Source of the DNA: a virus
Strand: one strand, 5' to 3'
Virus record (IMG/VR): IMGVR_UViG_3300036766_000503
Location: 1 to 27,055 of that record
Length of the DNA stretch: 27,055 nucleotides
Positions 1 through 8,779 of the stretch are shown here, in pieces. The notes beneath the pieces are model-generated. The model made no database searches, was not told the origin of the DNA, and saw only the letters and a program-made list of their open reading frames with translations. The position numbers and the translations under genes were made by a program. The first letter of the stretch is position 1. Every line of letters begins with the position of its first letter.

Positions 1-1
1 G

Positions 2-1210
2 ACATACAATTGGGTGCAGTTCCGCAACCATGTCCGCGAATGGACCGGACAGGACCTGCGGGACGTGTTTGGCGGCAAGCGAGCCCTGGTGAACTACGTG
101 GCCGAGTCGGTGAATCCCATCACGGGCGATCAGCAGGGGTTTCACTGCGTGCGATACCAGGTCGATGATCGGCCTATCGGACGAGTCGATATGGCGCGCA
201 AGATGCGCTACCAGCGCCCGCGTCAGACGGTCTCGACGTTCATGATCATCGGCGGCCCCAAGGCGGACGAGTATCTTCACGGTTGCCTGCGATCAATCGC
301 GATGATCTCGGACGAATTGATCGTCGCTGATTGTGGTATGACGCCCGAGGCGCGCCGGATCGTGGGGCAGTACCCGGCGAAGATCATCCCAGGCAAGGAC
401 CCGAAGGTGTGTGGCTTCGACGAAGCGCGCAACATCGCGCTGGCGGAGACGACCTGCGACTGGTGCCTGTGGATCGACAGCGATGAGGCGCTGATCAATG
501 CCCAGGCGCTCGGCAAGTACCTCCGATGGAACATCTACGACGGCTACTCGATCCAACAGCATCACTTCGCGGTGGACACGAAGTTCAAGCCCGACATGCC
601 GGTGCGGCTGTTCCGCCGGGTGCGGCATGATGGCGCTCGGCTGCGCTTTTTCGGCGCCATCCACGAGCATCCGGAGACCGAGATCAACAAGGGGCCGGGC
701 GACGTGGTGGCACTGTCGGACGTCCACATCGGTCATCCGGGCTACTACCACGAGAGTCATCGGCGGGACAGGTTCTATCGGAACGAGCCGTTGATGGTGA
801 TGGACAAGCAGAAGAATCCGGATCGTCTCCTGCATCGGCACTTCACCTGTCGGGACAACGTGATCGCGGTATCGCACGCGGTGCAGCAGAACGGCGGAGT
901 CCTGACGCCGGACCTGACGAAGAAGCTGGAGGAGGTCGTCCGGATCGCGCAGGAGGACTTCATCGGCAAGGACACGTACTACGGGATCGACTTCCTCGAG
1001 TTCTACAGCCAGGCGAACATCATGCTGGGCCGGGGTTTCGACGCGCAGTTGAGCATGGTGGCCCAACGCGACCAGACCGTCGTGGCGCGGCACGAGAGCG
1101 CGTTCCGACCGGACGGCAACAAGTATCGCTTCGCGTGCAGCGCCGACTTCGAGGCCGAGTTGGCGAAGTTCGGCCGGCAGACGAAACAATTCGACCAGGA
1201 GTACTGGTAG
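2..1210 (+). CDS. Family 2-like glycosyltransferase in the phage structural operon (5' end outside window)
   Basis: Predicted GT-A fold glycosyltransferase that would move a sugar from a nucleotide-sugar to an unknown acceptor. Numbered from the first GTG at base 14 (398 residues), the GT-2 signature starts near residue 73. It runs through a segment like E-x-L-x-x-C-L-x-S-I, then DELIVADCG at 100-108, then FDEARNIAL, then the metal-binding WIDSDEA with D155 and D157. The first 70 residues are not recognised. The frame is open back to base 2 (Thr-Tyr-Asn-Trp before the GTG), so the true start probably lies upstream and the GTG is probably internal. The stop abuts the next ATG, so it is co-transcribed with head-tail genes. 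Modification of a virion protein is an inference from position; altering a host surface sugar is the alternative. The family call is firm, the acceptor unknown. Confidence 0.82.
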   Translation, partial: TYNWVQFRNHVREWTGQDLRDVFGGKRALVNYVAESVNPITGDQQGFHCVRYQVDDRPIGRVDMARKMRYQRPRQTVSTFMIIGGPKADEYLHGCLRSIAMISDELIVADCGMTPEARRIVGQYPAKIIPGKDPKVCGFDEARNIALAETTCDWCLWIDSDEALINAQALGKYLRWNIYDGYSIQQHHFAVDTKFKPDMPVRLFRRVRHDGARLRFFGAIHEHPETEINKGPGDVVALSDVHIGHPGYYHESHRRDRFYRNEPLMVMDKQKNPDRLLHRHFTCRDNVIAVSHAVQQNGGVLTPDLTKKLEEVVRIAQEDFIGKDTYYGIDFLEFYSQANIMLGRGFDAQLSMVAQRDQTVVARHESAFRPDGNKYRFACSADFEAELAKFGRQTKQFDQEYW

Positions 1211-1717
1211 ATGGCCTCGCCGCTCACGCTCCCTGTCAGCTACACCAACGTGGAGACGATCTATGAAACTCTCCCGCAACTCAAAAACCAAGCCACGAAC
1301 GTCACGTCGGCCGAAATCGCTCTCCAGGCGGGTCAAACCCAGGCATACGTCAACGCGCGCCTAGCGCGATTGTATGATCTGCCGTTCACGGTGGACGTGC
1401 CGGTCCTGACGGAGATCACGACCGACCTCGCGATCTACCGGCTTCTCGTGAAGCGCATCTTCACGGCCACGAACTTGGAGGACAGTCCTTGGCCGGATCG
1501 ATACAAGGAGGCGGTTGAGTTCCTGGATTCGATCGTGTCGGGCGAGACGCCGCTATTGACCGCATCCCTCTCCGTCTTGGCGGTCACGACTGGTCGGAAT
1601 GAGCCCTGGTCCAGTACCCAGGACTACAATCCGATCTATTTCGAGGGCGGGGCCGCGACGGACTTCACGGTGGACCCGGATCGCGCCGAGGACAACTTCG
1701 CGGACCGGAGCACGTAG
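1211..1717 (+). CDS. Head-tail connector protein, DUF1320 / Mu gp36-like
   Basis: 168 residues, the usual size for this family. The N-terminal half has the typical pattern: an acidic region, then a helix-rich stretch with A-x-x-x-V-N-A-R-L-A-R-L-Y and LPFTVDVP, then T-D-L-A-I-Y-R-L and a region with PWPDRYKEA. This fits proteins that sit at the head-tail interface of Mu-like and many siphophages. The ATG follows the preceding TAG directly, and the next gene starts one base after its own stop, so it belongs to the structural operon. The C-terminal 50 residues look disordered. The family call rests on pattern recognition, not a search. Confidence 0.72.
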   Translation: MASPLTLPVSYTNVETIYETLPQLKNQATNVTSAEIALQAGQTQAYVNARLARLYDLPFTVDVPVLTEITTDLAIYRLLVKRIFTATNLEDSPWPDRYKEAVEFLDSIVSGETPLLTASLSVLAVTTGRNEPWSSTQDYNPIYFEGGAATDFTVDPDRAEDNFADRST

Positions 1718-1718
1718 G

Positions 1719-2297
1719 ATGCCCGCGACGTTCAAGATCGAGATCGACGATCGCGACTTGCGACGCAAGACGGACACGATCCTGCGCTTCCTGCCGGTCA
1801 GCAAGCTGCTGTACGCGATCGGCGCGCGGCACCTGCGTTGGATCAACGAGAACTTCCGAACCGAGGGCGCCGCTCCCCGTTCCGGTACTTCCGGGTGGTT
1901 CCCCCTGTCGCCCAACACGATCGCGGCACGACGTGGGAGGGGGCGCGGCGCGAAGATCCTCCAGGATACCGGGCGACTCCGCATGTCGTTCGCGGTCGAT
2001 GCCCGCGCCTTGGCCGGCGAGGTCGAGGTCGGGACGTCCGACCAACGGGCGCCGTGGCATCACCTCGGGACTCGACCGTATGTGATCCGGCCGAAGAAGC
2101 CGGGTGGTATCCTGGCATTCAAGGGAGCGGGGCCATCCGGAAAGTCGGGCTTCTGGAGGTTCGCCAAGATGGTCCATCACCCGGGCCTGCGCGCGCGTCC
2201 GTTGATACCGCAAGAGCCGGTCGCTAGGGACATGGCGGTCGAAGAAATCAACGCGCTGTTCAACAAGGCGATGGAGATGGCGCGTGGCGGCGGTTGA
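1719..2297 (+). CDS. Phage virion morphogenesis / tail completion protein (Mu gpG-like)
   Basis: 192 residues. I chose the ATG one base after the upstream stop (TAGGATG) rather than the longer open frame, because the upstream extension lies antisense-like over the connector gene. The protein has a basic N-terminal helix region, then W-F-P-L-S-P-N-T, an R-G-R-G-R-G-A-K-I-L-Q-D-T-G-R-L stretch, WHHLGTRP, and RARPLIPQ near the C-terminus. The order 'LQDTGRL ... HxxG ... RP' is characteristic of tail completion proteins that fit on the head-proximal end of the tail. It overlaps the next gene by 14 bases, which fits translational coupling. Confidence 0.75.
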   Translation: MPATFKIEIDDRDLRRKTDTILRFLPVSKLLYAIGARHLRWINENFRTEGAAPRSGTSGWFPLSPNTIAARRGRGRGAKILQDTGRLRMSFAVDARALAGEVEVGTSDQRAPWHHLGTRPYVIRPKKPGGILAFKGAGPSGKSGFWRFAKMVHHPGLRARPLIPQEPVARDMAVEEINALFNKAMEMARGGG

Positions 2298-2727
2298 CTA
2301 CCACGGCATAGCCCAAGCCATCGCGGAGGTCCTGCGGAGCGACTCGCGACTCTACGGCGTGCCCGTGCTCGTGGAATCACGCGTACCCATGACCGATCTT
2401 CAAGCCGGATTCATCGGTGTCATGTTGCGGTCACGACGAGCGACGGACGGGCAGCCCATAGCGGCCGGTACTCGCATGCGACTGGAAGTGGCATACGAGG
2501 TCTGGTGCTACGGTTACAGTCTGAATGACCAGGCGGCGGGGTCTTACGAGCGACGAGACGAGCTGATCGGCCTGGTCGAGTTGATCCTGATGGCCAATCG
2601 CGACCTGCGGGGCAGCGTCAATGTCCTGTGGTTGAACGGCGGCGAGTTCGAGTCGTCCCAGACCGATCAGGGTTTCCTAGTCGGCGGGTCGATCTCGGTA
2701 ACGGTGGAGGTCTTGGCGACGATATGA
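2284..2727 (+). CDS. Probable tail terminator / minor tail protein
   Basis: 147 residues with a GTG start inside the end of the previous gene. The size, acidic character and position between the tail completion protein and the tail tube protein match tail terminator proteins, which cap the tail tube. I see no catalytic motif. The pattern of an N-terminal helix (GIAQAIAEVLRSD), mixed strands in the middle and a strand-rich end (GGSISVTVEVLATI) fits that fold. The assignment rests mainly on gene order, so a generic minor tail protein is the alternative. It ends in an ATGA overlap with the next gene. Confidence 0.55.
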   Translation: MAAVDYHGIAQAIAEVLRSDSRLYGVPVLVESRVPMTDLQAGFIGVMLRSRRATDGQPIAAGTRMRLEVAYEVWCYGYSLNDQAAGSYERRDELIGLVELILMANRDLRGSVNVLWLNGGEFESSQTDQGFLVGGSISVTVEVLATI

Positions 2728-3026
2728 CCCAATTGAAAACGACGATATCGCTCTCCCAGCCTGTCTCGGCCCCCTCCGAGGTAGCTCCTCGGGGTTCTCC
2801 GCCCCCGGAGACCGTCCGGGTCGTGGCTGTCCAGGCGGTCTACATTCCGGGACTCCTAGCGTTCGAGCCGGGAAAGACGTATAATCTCCCCGCTCTCTTG
2901 GCCTTCGAGCTTCTCGCCAGGGGGGTCGTCCAGCCATACGTAGACGTTCTAGACGGCGACCAGCCAACGGTCCACGTCGTCCGCGTGGAGGATAGTGTCG
3001 GCGTGGCCGACGCGGTAGGAGGGTAA
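2724..3026 (+). CDS. Small structural-module protein of unknown function
   Basis: 100 residues, starting in an ATGA overlap with the previous stop; a longer open frame upstream is discarded because it lies inside that gene. The first 35 residues are Pro/Ser-rich and probably flexible. The rest contains a compact segment (VYIPGLLAFEPGKTYNLPALLAF) that resembles short loop-strand-helix domains in small head or tail accessory proteins. It ends three bases before the tail tube gene. I do not recognise a family. Its location suggests a virion assembly role, which is inference. Confidence 0.6.
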   Translation: MTQLKTTISLSQPVSAPSEVAPRGSPPPETVRVVAVQAVYIPGLLAFEPGKTYNLPALLAFELLARGVVQPYVDVLDGDQPTVHVVRVEDSVGVADAVGG

Positions 3027-3029
3027 TCC

Positions 3030-3986
3030 ATGCCCGGTTACGGTATCGCTGGTCACTTCGGCATCGCCAAGGAAACCACTTGGGGCACGCCCGTCGTGGC
3101 GACGCATTACGCGCCGATCATGACGGAGAACTTCTCGCCCCAGCTTGATCGTTTCGATCTGGCCAATGTGGTCGGACGGTTCAGCGAGCCGGACGACATG
3201 GCGGGATTGTTCCGGTTGCAGGGCAGCATCTCCATGGCTGCCGAGCCAACCATGATCGGGCACCTGCTCCGCGCCGCGCTCGGTGTCGCGTCGATGGCGA
3301 CCACGTCGTCTCCGACCATGATCCACACGTTCACCCTCGGCAACTCGGACTTCTCGACGACGGCACCGTACCCCCCGTACACGATCGAACTCTATCGCGA
3401 CGTGGGGTCGTCGCAGCGGATGGAGGGTTGTGAACTCACGAACTTGGAGATGTCGGCGGCGCCGAACGAAGCGGTGATGTTCAACTCCGAGTGGTTGGCG
3501 GAGACGTATCTCAACATCGCTCGGACCACGCCGACGTTCCCCAGCTCGCCGGCCCAACCGTTCGCCTTCGATACGGCCTCGCTGTCGATCGGCGGAGCCC
3601 TCACCGCCGAATGGGAGCGGTTCTCCGTTCAGATCCAGAACCCCATGGAGGCCATCGGCACCCTGGCCAACACGACGGCCATCAGCAAGATCAGGCGGAC
3701 GAACGCCCAACTGGTCCGTTTCTCCGGACAACTCGGCTTCGAGAACATCACGGAGATGCTGAACTTCCAGAACCAAACCGAGCAGCGCGTCTTCATCAAC
3801 TTCACCCGCGCCGGTTCGTTCGCCCTGCTGCTAGACATGCCCAGGGTGGTCTACACGACGTATCCGCTCGGCATGAACGGGCGCGGCCGGCAGATCGTCG
3901 GCGTCGAGGGCATGGCGCGCTATCACGCGGGCTCGGCCAACGCCATCAAGGTAACGCTCACGAACATCCAGTCCGTCTACTCGTAG
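3030..3986 (+). CDS. Major tail tube protein
   Basis: 318 residues. The N-terminus (GIAGHFGIAKETTWGTPV) is the hallmark of a widespread siphophage tail tube family, in which an early 'G-x-x-x-E-x-T-x-G-T-P' segment is followed by beta-rich sequence. Later features are alternating hydrophobic strands, a central segment with MEGCELTNLEMSA, and a C-terminal strand ending in the stop. No helices of note are predicted, as expected for a tube subunit that stacks in hexameric rings. It lies directly before the chaperone pair and tape measure, the canonical order. The start ATG has GGAGGG upstream. Confidence in the role is high. Confidence 0.82.
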   Translation: MPGYGIAGHFGIAKETTWGTPVVATHYAPIMTENFSPQLDRFDLANVVGRFSEPDDMAGLFRLQGSISMAAEPTMIGHLLRAALGVASMATTSSPTMIHTFTLGNSDFSTTAPYPPYTIELYRDVGSSQRMEGCELTNLEMSAAPNEAVMFNSEWLAETYLNIARTTPTFPSSPAQPFAFDTASLSIGGALTAEWERFSVQIQNPMEAIGTLANTTAISKIRRTNAQLVRFSGQLGFENITEMLNFQNQTEQRVFINFTRAGSFALLLDMPRVVYTTYPLGMNGRGRQIVGVEGMARYHAGSANAIKVTLTNIQSVYS

Positions 3987-4002
3987 AGGAGATCATCCAG
4001 CC

Positions 4003-4299
4003 ATGATCCTGACCTTCGGCGACGGGAGGACGCTCGACGTGGCGTCCTCTTTCCCGTTCACCTTCGGCGACTGGCGCGCGCTGGAGAAGCGTGGCGTCAA
4101 GATCACCGAGATCGAACGCGGCAACGCCAATATGGAGACCTTTTTCCAGATCGTCTGGCGAGCCATCGAGAAGCAGAAGGGGGAGTTCACCGAGACCGAT
4201 GTCGAGACCATCCCCTTTTCCGGCACTCTCATGCAGACGTTGTTCGCCCGGCTCACCCAGGAGGATGCGCCCGGCCCAAACCCTATCTCGACTACCTGA
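4003..4299 (+). CDS. Tail assembly chaperone, short product (lambda gpG analogue)
   Basis: 98 residues, starting 17 bases after the tail tube stop with an AGAGGAG ribosome binding site. It is acidic and helical in its second half and has no enzyme motif. Its place between the tail tube and the tape measure is where siphophages encode the tail assembly chaperone that coats the tape measure before tube assembly. Its last codons overlap a canonical slippery heptamer (4275-4281), after which it ends at TGA 4297-4299. This short form is the product made without a frameshift. Confidence 0.78.
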   Translation: MILTFGDGRTLDVASSFPFTFGDWRALEKRGVKITEIERGNANMETFFQIVWRAIEKQKGEFTETDVETIPFSGTLMQTLFARLTQEDAPGPNPISTT

Positions 4300-4418
4300 T
4301 CTTCTTCGGGCGGGAGTTCGGGTGGGGGCCGGCTGAGCTCGACGCCATGACGCCAGGCGAGGCGGCCGAGCTGGTTCGTCGGATCGCCTGGCAGAGACGG
4401 AAGGAACGGCAGAAGTGA
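4003..4418 (+). CDS. Tail assembly chaperone, -1 frameshift fusion (lambda gpGT analogue)
   Basis: If ribosomes slip back one base on CCCAAAC at 4275-4281, translation leaves the short frame after 93 codons. It then continues for 45 codons to TGA 4416-4418, giving about 138 residues. The extension reads PYLDYLIFFGREFGW followed by GPAELDAMTPGEAAELVRR and a basic end. This is a compact helical T-domain-like tail of the kind that contacts the tape measure. The extension has no independent start with a good ribosome site, and it ends exactly where the tape measure GTG begins (GTGA overlap). Both points argue that it is translated by frameshifting. Confidence 0.75.
4275..4281 (+). promoter_or_regulatory. 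Programmed -1 ribosomal frameshift site (C CCA AAC)
   Basis: The heptamer fits X XXY YYZ in the zero frame of the short chaperone: codons CCA (4276-4278) and AAC (4279-4281), preceded by C. After the slip, the tRNAs would sit on CCC and AAA. The -1 frame beyond it is open to the tape measure start and the zero frame stops 16 bases later. I did not find an obvious strong downstream pseudoknot by eye. Confidence 0.75.
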
Positions 4419-7400
4419 CGACGGCTGTCGCGACGGTCGGCATTCTCACGAAGATCCAGGGCTTCGGCGAGGTCCAGAAGGTTTTTCAGGATCTATCGCG
4501 CGGCAACCTGAGCCTAACGAACTCGTTCCGTACCAGCGGGCTCGCCTCGACTCAGTTCGGCATTGGTATGACGCGCCTGGCCGGCGATGCGAGCCGTCTT
4601 CTCGGCATCCTCGGGACGTTCTCCCCTATCCTAGGCGCCCTGTCCGTGGTCGGCTTCGTTCATGCCGTGAAGTCGGCCGAGGAGTTCGGCGATCAACTCG
4701 CCATCACGGCGAACAAGCTGGGTGTCACCACGACGGTGCTCCAGGAGTTTCAGCACGTTGCGAAGCTGACCGGTGTGGAGCAGGGCGAGCTTACGACCGG
4801 GCTGCGGTTCCTGACCCGCAACATGGGCGAGGCTGCCCAGGGATCGAAGGCGGCGACCGAGAACTTCCGTCGCTTGGGTGTCAACGTCTTCGATGCGAGC
4901 GGCAAGGTGAAGTCCACCGAGGTGGTCTTCCAGGAACTCGCCGACGGCATCATGAAGATGGGCTCGGAGGCCGAGCGCAATGCGGCCCTGATGGAGATAT
5001 TCGGACGTTCCGGCGTGGCCCTGGCGCCGTTGTTCGAGCAGGGTGGCGAAGCCATCAAGAACATGCGCGAGGAGGCCCACCGGCTCGGGTTGATCCTGGA
5101 TGAAAATCTCATCCGGGGCGCTCAGGCGGCCAACGACACCTTTGATCGTCTGACCGCGACGATCGACATCGCGTACAAACGCATCTTCATCTCGTTGTCC
5201 CCGGCCGTGGCGCAACTCGACGCGACGATCCAGCGGTTGTCACCTCGGCTCCAGGAGTGGGCCGGCACAATGGGGACGACGGTCGGGAAGGCGTTGGTGG
5301 ATTTCTTCGAGGACACCGACAAGGCCCAGAAGAAACTGGAGGAGTTCCTCCGGATCGGCGAAGAGGGGGCGTTTGTCGCTCTCGCGACGCGCTTCGGCGT
5401 CATCGGCACGGCGATCGCATTGGTGGGGGTCGCGCTCAACGAATTGCGGACACTGTGGCTCGATATCCTCAAGGCCATGGGGGCGGAGAACGATAATTTC
5501 CTGGTTCAGCTCCAGAAATTCGGCGTCACGGCCATGGCGATTCTGAAAGACCTATCGCTGGCCTTCGACACCATGTTGCTCAAGGGCATTGCTGCTGGGT
5601 TCGAGGGCATCGGCGACGCCTTCGACAAGCTCTTTGTCGACGATACCAACATCACGAACACCGGCCGCGCGATGGTGGACCTGGAAGATGCGACCACCAA
5701 CTTGGTTGGCTCGTTCGCCGGGCTGGGGCAGGCGGCTGGACCGAGCGCCCGGCTCGCCGCGTGGCAGGCCAGCGCCAAAACGGCGGCCGACGCGGCGACA
5801 GCCTTACAGACCGAGACGAGTGCCGCCGCACGCGAGCTGGTCCGGCTGGAGCGCGGGCTCGGTCCGGTTGCCGCCGCCACGGCGGGCGCGGGCGCGGCGG
5901 TTGAAACCCTGAGCGTGTCGGTGCGCTCCAACACGACGACGTTCACCTCGGCCGAGGCGGTCCAGCATCAGGTCGCCGGGGCGCAACTCAAGATGGCGGC
6001 GGCGACCGCCGCTCAGGAGGAGGCGACCAAGCTCTCGACGAAGGCCGCCGAGGACGCTGTCAAGGTCGGGGAAACCCACAAGAAACTCCTGAAGGACATC
6101 ACCCACGAACTCTTGACCGGCGCCCGCGTGGATGCCGAAACGGCGTCGGAACGGCTCCGTACCACGGAGCGGCTCCGCAACGCCGAGGAACGATACGGAG
6201 TCGCCATCCGGATCGCCGGGGAGGACCGCGTCCACGCGTCCCAGATCGGACAGCGGGCCATCGCCGGCACGATCGCCGCGCAGGAGGCTCTCGGACGATC
6301 CTCCGGCATGGTGTTCGCCAAAATGAATACCGCGATGGTGGATTACTTCCGGGACCTGGGCGACAAGGCCAAGAACTCCGCCAAGGCCGTCACGGCCGTC
6401 ATGGACTCGATGGTGGACACGATCGCCCGGTTCTTGGAGACCGGCAAGCTATCGTTCAAGAGTTTCTTCGACAGCATCAAGCACGAGTTCGCCCAGCTCG
6501 CCGCGAAGAATCTAGTGTTCAGCATGTTCGGCGGCGGACCGGGCGCACCGGGTGGCGGCGGCACGGGGGGCAACATTCTGACATCGTTGTTGTCCGGTCT
6601 CGCCGGCCTGATCGGTGGCGGCGGGGCGGCCAACGCTGGCGGCAACACGAACGCTGGGACGGGCGGAGGGACGGGCGGCGGTGCCCCTACGGGCGGCGGA
6701 GGCGGGTTCCTCGGTGGGTTGGGGGACATCTTCCGGGGTGTCGGCAACATCTTCTCCAGCGGGGTCAGTGCTGGCGGCGGGACCGTTACCGGGAGCGGAC
6801 TGCCCGGCGGAACCTTCGGCGGGCCGGGCGCCGGGGGCGTCCCGTTCTCCGGCGGGTTCAACTCCGGATTCAACCCGATAACCGCGTTTCAGAACATCAG
6901 CAACTTCGGATTCGGCGGCAGCAGCGGCGGTCCCAATGTGGGCGGCTCCGGGGTCAGTAGCGGCAGCCCGTTCGGTGGCGGCGGTCTCATGGGTTTCGGC
7001 GGGCCAGGACTCCTAGATCCGGGGGGTTTCTCCATGGCGAACCTGGGCGCGGACTTTGGCGCCGGCATGACCGGCATGCTGATAGGCAACCTGCTGGGTA
7101 GCATGTTCGGCACGCCAGGAGCGGGCGGCATCGGCAGCACCATCGGCGGCGCGGTGGGGGGTATCGCCGGCTCGTTTTTCGGCCCGGTGGGTAGTTTCGT
7201 CGGGTCCACGTTGGGCTCTCTCGTTGGCGGGCTGTTCGGCGGCGAGGCGCGACCCCCGGCCGTCGAGGCTGGCGCCATCATCGACGCGTTGGGGGGTCGG
7301 GTCGGCGAGGTCGAGACCGGCTCCGGCGGATCGAAGGCGCAGGGCAAGGAACTGGCCCAGGGGTTCCTGGACGTCTTCAACCAGACGGTGGCGGCACTGG

Positions 7401-8779
7401 GCGGCAACGTCACGGGCAGCTACGTCGCGCCGTCCTTGGGCATCGTCGGCGGCAAGTTTTTCATTCAGCCCAGCGGCGACATTCACGCAGGCAACGAGGG
7501 CCGGCTCCAATTCGACACGGCCGAGGAAGCCATCGGCAAGGCCGTCCAGATCGCCATCGCGCGGGGTAAGTCCACTCACCGGCTCACGGGCATCAGCGGC
7601 AAGGTGCTCAGCACCTTCGGCGGGTCGCTGGATCGTGGGCTAGACCAGGCTCTCAGCGATGCGCTGTTCGCCAAGCAATTCTTCGCGCCCGAGGGCAACC
7701 CCATCACCGGGGATCTCCTGAAACAGATCAAGACGTTCGAGGAGGGTTTCGTCGATATGGGCGTCCGGGCGTTGTCGTTGAAACTGCCGGTCAACAAGGT
7801 GATCGATCAGTATCGCGACGCACGGATAGCCTTCGTCGAGAACGCCCAACGGGGGAAGGAACTCCAGAAAACGGACGACCTGGACGAGACGGAGAAAAAA
7901 CTCGTTGACACCAGCTTCGCCCAGGAGCTCAAGACCCTGGACACGGCCGGACAATTGTTGGCGCAGATCAAGATGCGATTCGCGCTGTTCGATACGCCTA
8001 AAGCCGATGCATCTTCGCCTTCGCCTCCGCCCGTGGTCCCCAAAAGAACCGGAACGGGGCACGCTCGCGAGTTAGCCACGGGCGGGTCGTTCATCGCGAA
8101 CCGACCGACCTCCGTCCTGGTCGGAGAGCACGGTGTCGAGAGGGTGGACGTGACCCCGCTACGGCGCAGGACCCCGCATCGAACCCAGCCGGACCCCAGG
8201 AAACCGCTGTCGGAGAACCTGACCGCCGCCCTCGGGGTAATGCGACCCATGATCGATGGGGGTTCGACGACCAGCATGAAGGGCGGCGGCACCTTCTTCG
8301 TGTCGCGTCCGACGACGTTCATGACCGGCGAGAGCGGATCGGAGAAGATCGAGGTGACTCCGCTGCGCGGCAAGCTGGCGACGGCGGCCGTGCTCGCCAT
8401 GAGGAGGGGAGCCCAGGAGGAGGGGACCGCGTCACGGCCGTTCGCGACCGGAGGGAAGATGCTGACCCAGAGGCCCACCCGCATCATGGCCGGGGAGCGG
8501 GGAGTCGAGCAGGTGGACGTGACGCCCATGCGCGCGGCGTTCCGACAATTCGCGACCGGAGGATCGTTCATCGCCCAGTCGCCGACCGTGATCCTCGCTG
8601 GGGAGAGCGGGTCCGAGCGGGTGGACGTGACGCCCATGCGGACTGGCGCCGCTCAGCGTGGTGGCGACGTGAATGTGACGTTCTCTGGACCGGCGGTGAT
8701 CGACGATCTGTCCATGAGCCGGTTCCTACGGCAGGTGGACCGTGGCCTCCGCGCACGGGAGAGGCGCCTGTATGGCTAA
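4415..8779 (+). CDS. Tail tape measure protein
   Basis: 1454 residues, by far the longest gene in the window, with a GTG start overlapping the chaperone fusion stop. It sets tail length and is threaded through the tail tube. Alternating helical and Ala/Gly-rich hydrophobic segments are visible throughout, for example around residues 300-345 (FGVIGTAIALVGVAL). A long Gly-rich low-complexity region lies near residues 700-940, where some segments could insert into membranes. The C-terminus carries four spaced copies of a Gly-Gly...PT...GE-x-G-x-E-x-V-D-V-T-P motif, annotated separately. The end overlaps the next gene's ATG by eight bases. At roughly 1.5 angstrom per residue, a tail near 200 nm would be expected (rule of thumb, inference). 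Confidence 0.9.
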   Translation: MTTAVATVGILTKIQGFGEVQKVFQDLSRGNLSLTNSFRTSGLASTQFGIGMTRLAGDASRLLGILGTFSPILGALSVVGFVHAVKSAEEFGDQLAITANKLGVTTTVLQEFQHVAKLTGVEQGELTTGLRFLTRNMGEAAQGSKAATENFRRLGVNVFDASGKVKSTEVVFQELADGIMKMGSEAERNAALMEIFGRSGVALAPLFEQGGEAIKNMREEAHRLGLILDENLIRGAQAANDTFDRLTATIDIAYKRIFISLSPAVAQLDATIQRLSPRLQEWAGTMGTTVGKALVDFFEDTDKAQKKLEEFLRIGEEGAFVALATRFGVIGTAIALVGVALNELRTLWLDILKAMGAENDNFLVQLQKFGVTAMAILKDLSLAFDTMLLKGIAAGFEGIGDAFDKLFVDDTNITNTGRAMVDLEDATTNLVGSFAGLGQAAGPSARLAAWQASAKTAADAATALQTETSAAARELVRLERGLGPVAAATAGAGAAVETLSVSVRSNTTTFTSAEAVQHQVAGAQLKMAAATAAQEEATKLSTKAAEDAVKVGETHKKLLKDITHELLTGARVDAETASERLRTTERLRNAEERYGVAIRIAGEDRVHASQIGQRAIAGTIAAQEALGRSSGMVFAKMNTAMVDYFRDLGDKAKNSAKAVTAVMDSMVDTIARFLETGKLSFKSFFDSIKHEFAQLAAKNLVFSMFGGGPGAPGGGGTGGNILTSLLSGLAGLIGGGGAANAGGNTNAGTGGGTGGGAPTGGGGGFLGGLGDIFRGVGNIFSSGVSAGGGTVTGSGLPGGTFGGPGAGGVPFSGGFNSGFNPITAFQNISNFGFGGSSGGPNVGGSGVSSGSPFGGGGLMGFGGPGLLDPGGFSMANLGADFGAGMTGMLIGNLLGSMFGTPGAGGIGSTIGGAVGGIAGSFFGPVGSFVGSTLGSLVGGLFGGEARPPAVEAGAIIDALGGRVGEVETGSGGSKAQGKELAQGFLDVFNQTVAALGGNVTGSYVAPSLGIVGGKFFIQPSGDIHAGNEGRLQFDTAEEAIGKAVQIAIARGKSTHRLTGISGKVLSTFGGSLDRGLDQALSDALFAKQFFAPEGNPITGDLLKQIKTFEEGFVDMGVRALSLKLPVNKVIDQYRDARIAFVENAQRGKELQKTDDLDETEKKLVDTSFAQELKTLDTAGQLLAQIKMRFALFDTPKADASSPSPPPVVPKRTGTGHARELATGGSFIANRPTSVLVGEHGVERVDVTPLRRRTPHRTQPDPRKPLSENLTAALGVMRPMIDGGSTTSMKGGGTFFVSRPTTFMTGESGSEKIEVTPLRGKLATAAVLAMRRGAQEEGTASRPFATGGKMLTQRPTRIMAGERGVEQVDVTPMRAAFRQFATGGSFIAQSPTVILAGESGSERVDVTPMRTGAAQRGGDVNVTFSGPAVIDDLSMSRFLRQVDRGLRARERRLYG
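8075..8643 (+). repeat. Four degenerate ~30-codon repeats at the tape measure C-terminus
   Basis: Copies begin near 8075, 8279, 8444 and 8552. Each reads approximately A-T-G-G-x-x-x-x-x-x-P-T-x-x-x-x-G-E-x-G-x-E-x-V/I-D/E-V-T-P-L/M-R. Copies 1, 3 and 4 start with ATGG and copy 2 with KGGG. Single copies of such a 'PT..GE.G.E' element are common near the ends of tape measure proteins; four in series is unusual. The linkers differ in length (about 110, 75 and 15 bases) and sequence, so this is not a simple recent tandem duplication. Confidence 0.8.

Noticed and set aside
293-1336. 347-residue minus-strand open frame over the first genes
   Set aside because: It is an Arg/Val/Leu-rich antisense frame typical of high-GC shadowing, and the plus-strand glycosyltransferase and connector patterns are clear.
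2949-3776. 275-residue minus-strand open frame over the tail tube gene
   Set aside because: Low-information antisense composition; the plus frame is a recognisable tail tube protein.
6520-7020. Gly-rich stretch of the tape measure as a DNA repeat array
   Set aside because: The GGC/GGG-rich sequence is low-complexity coding DNA with no consistent repeat unit.
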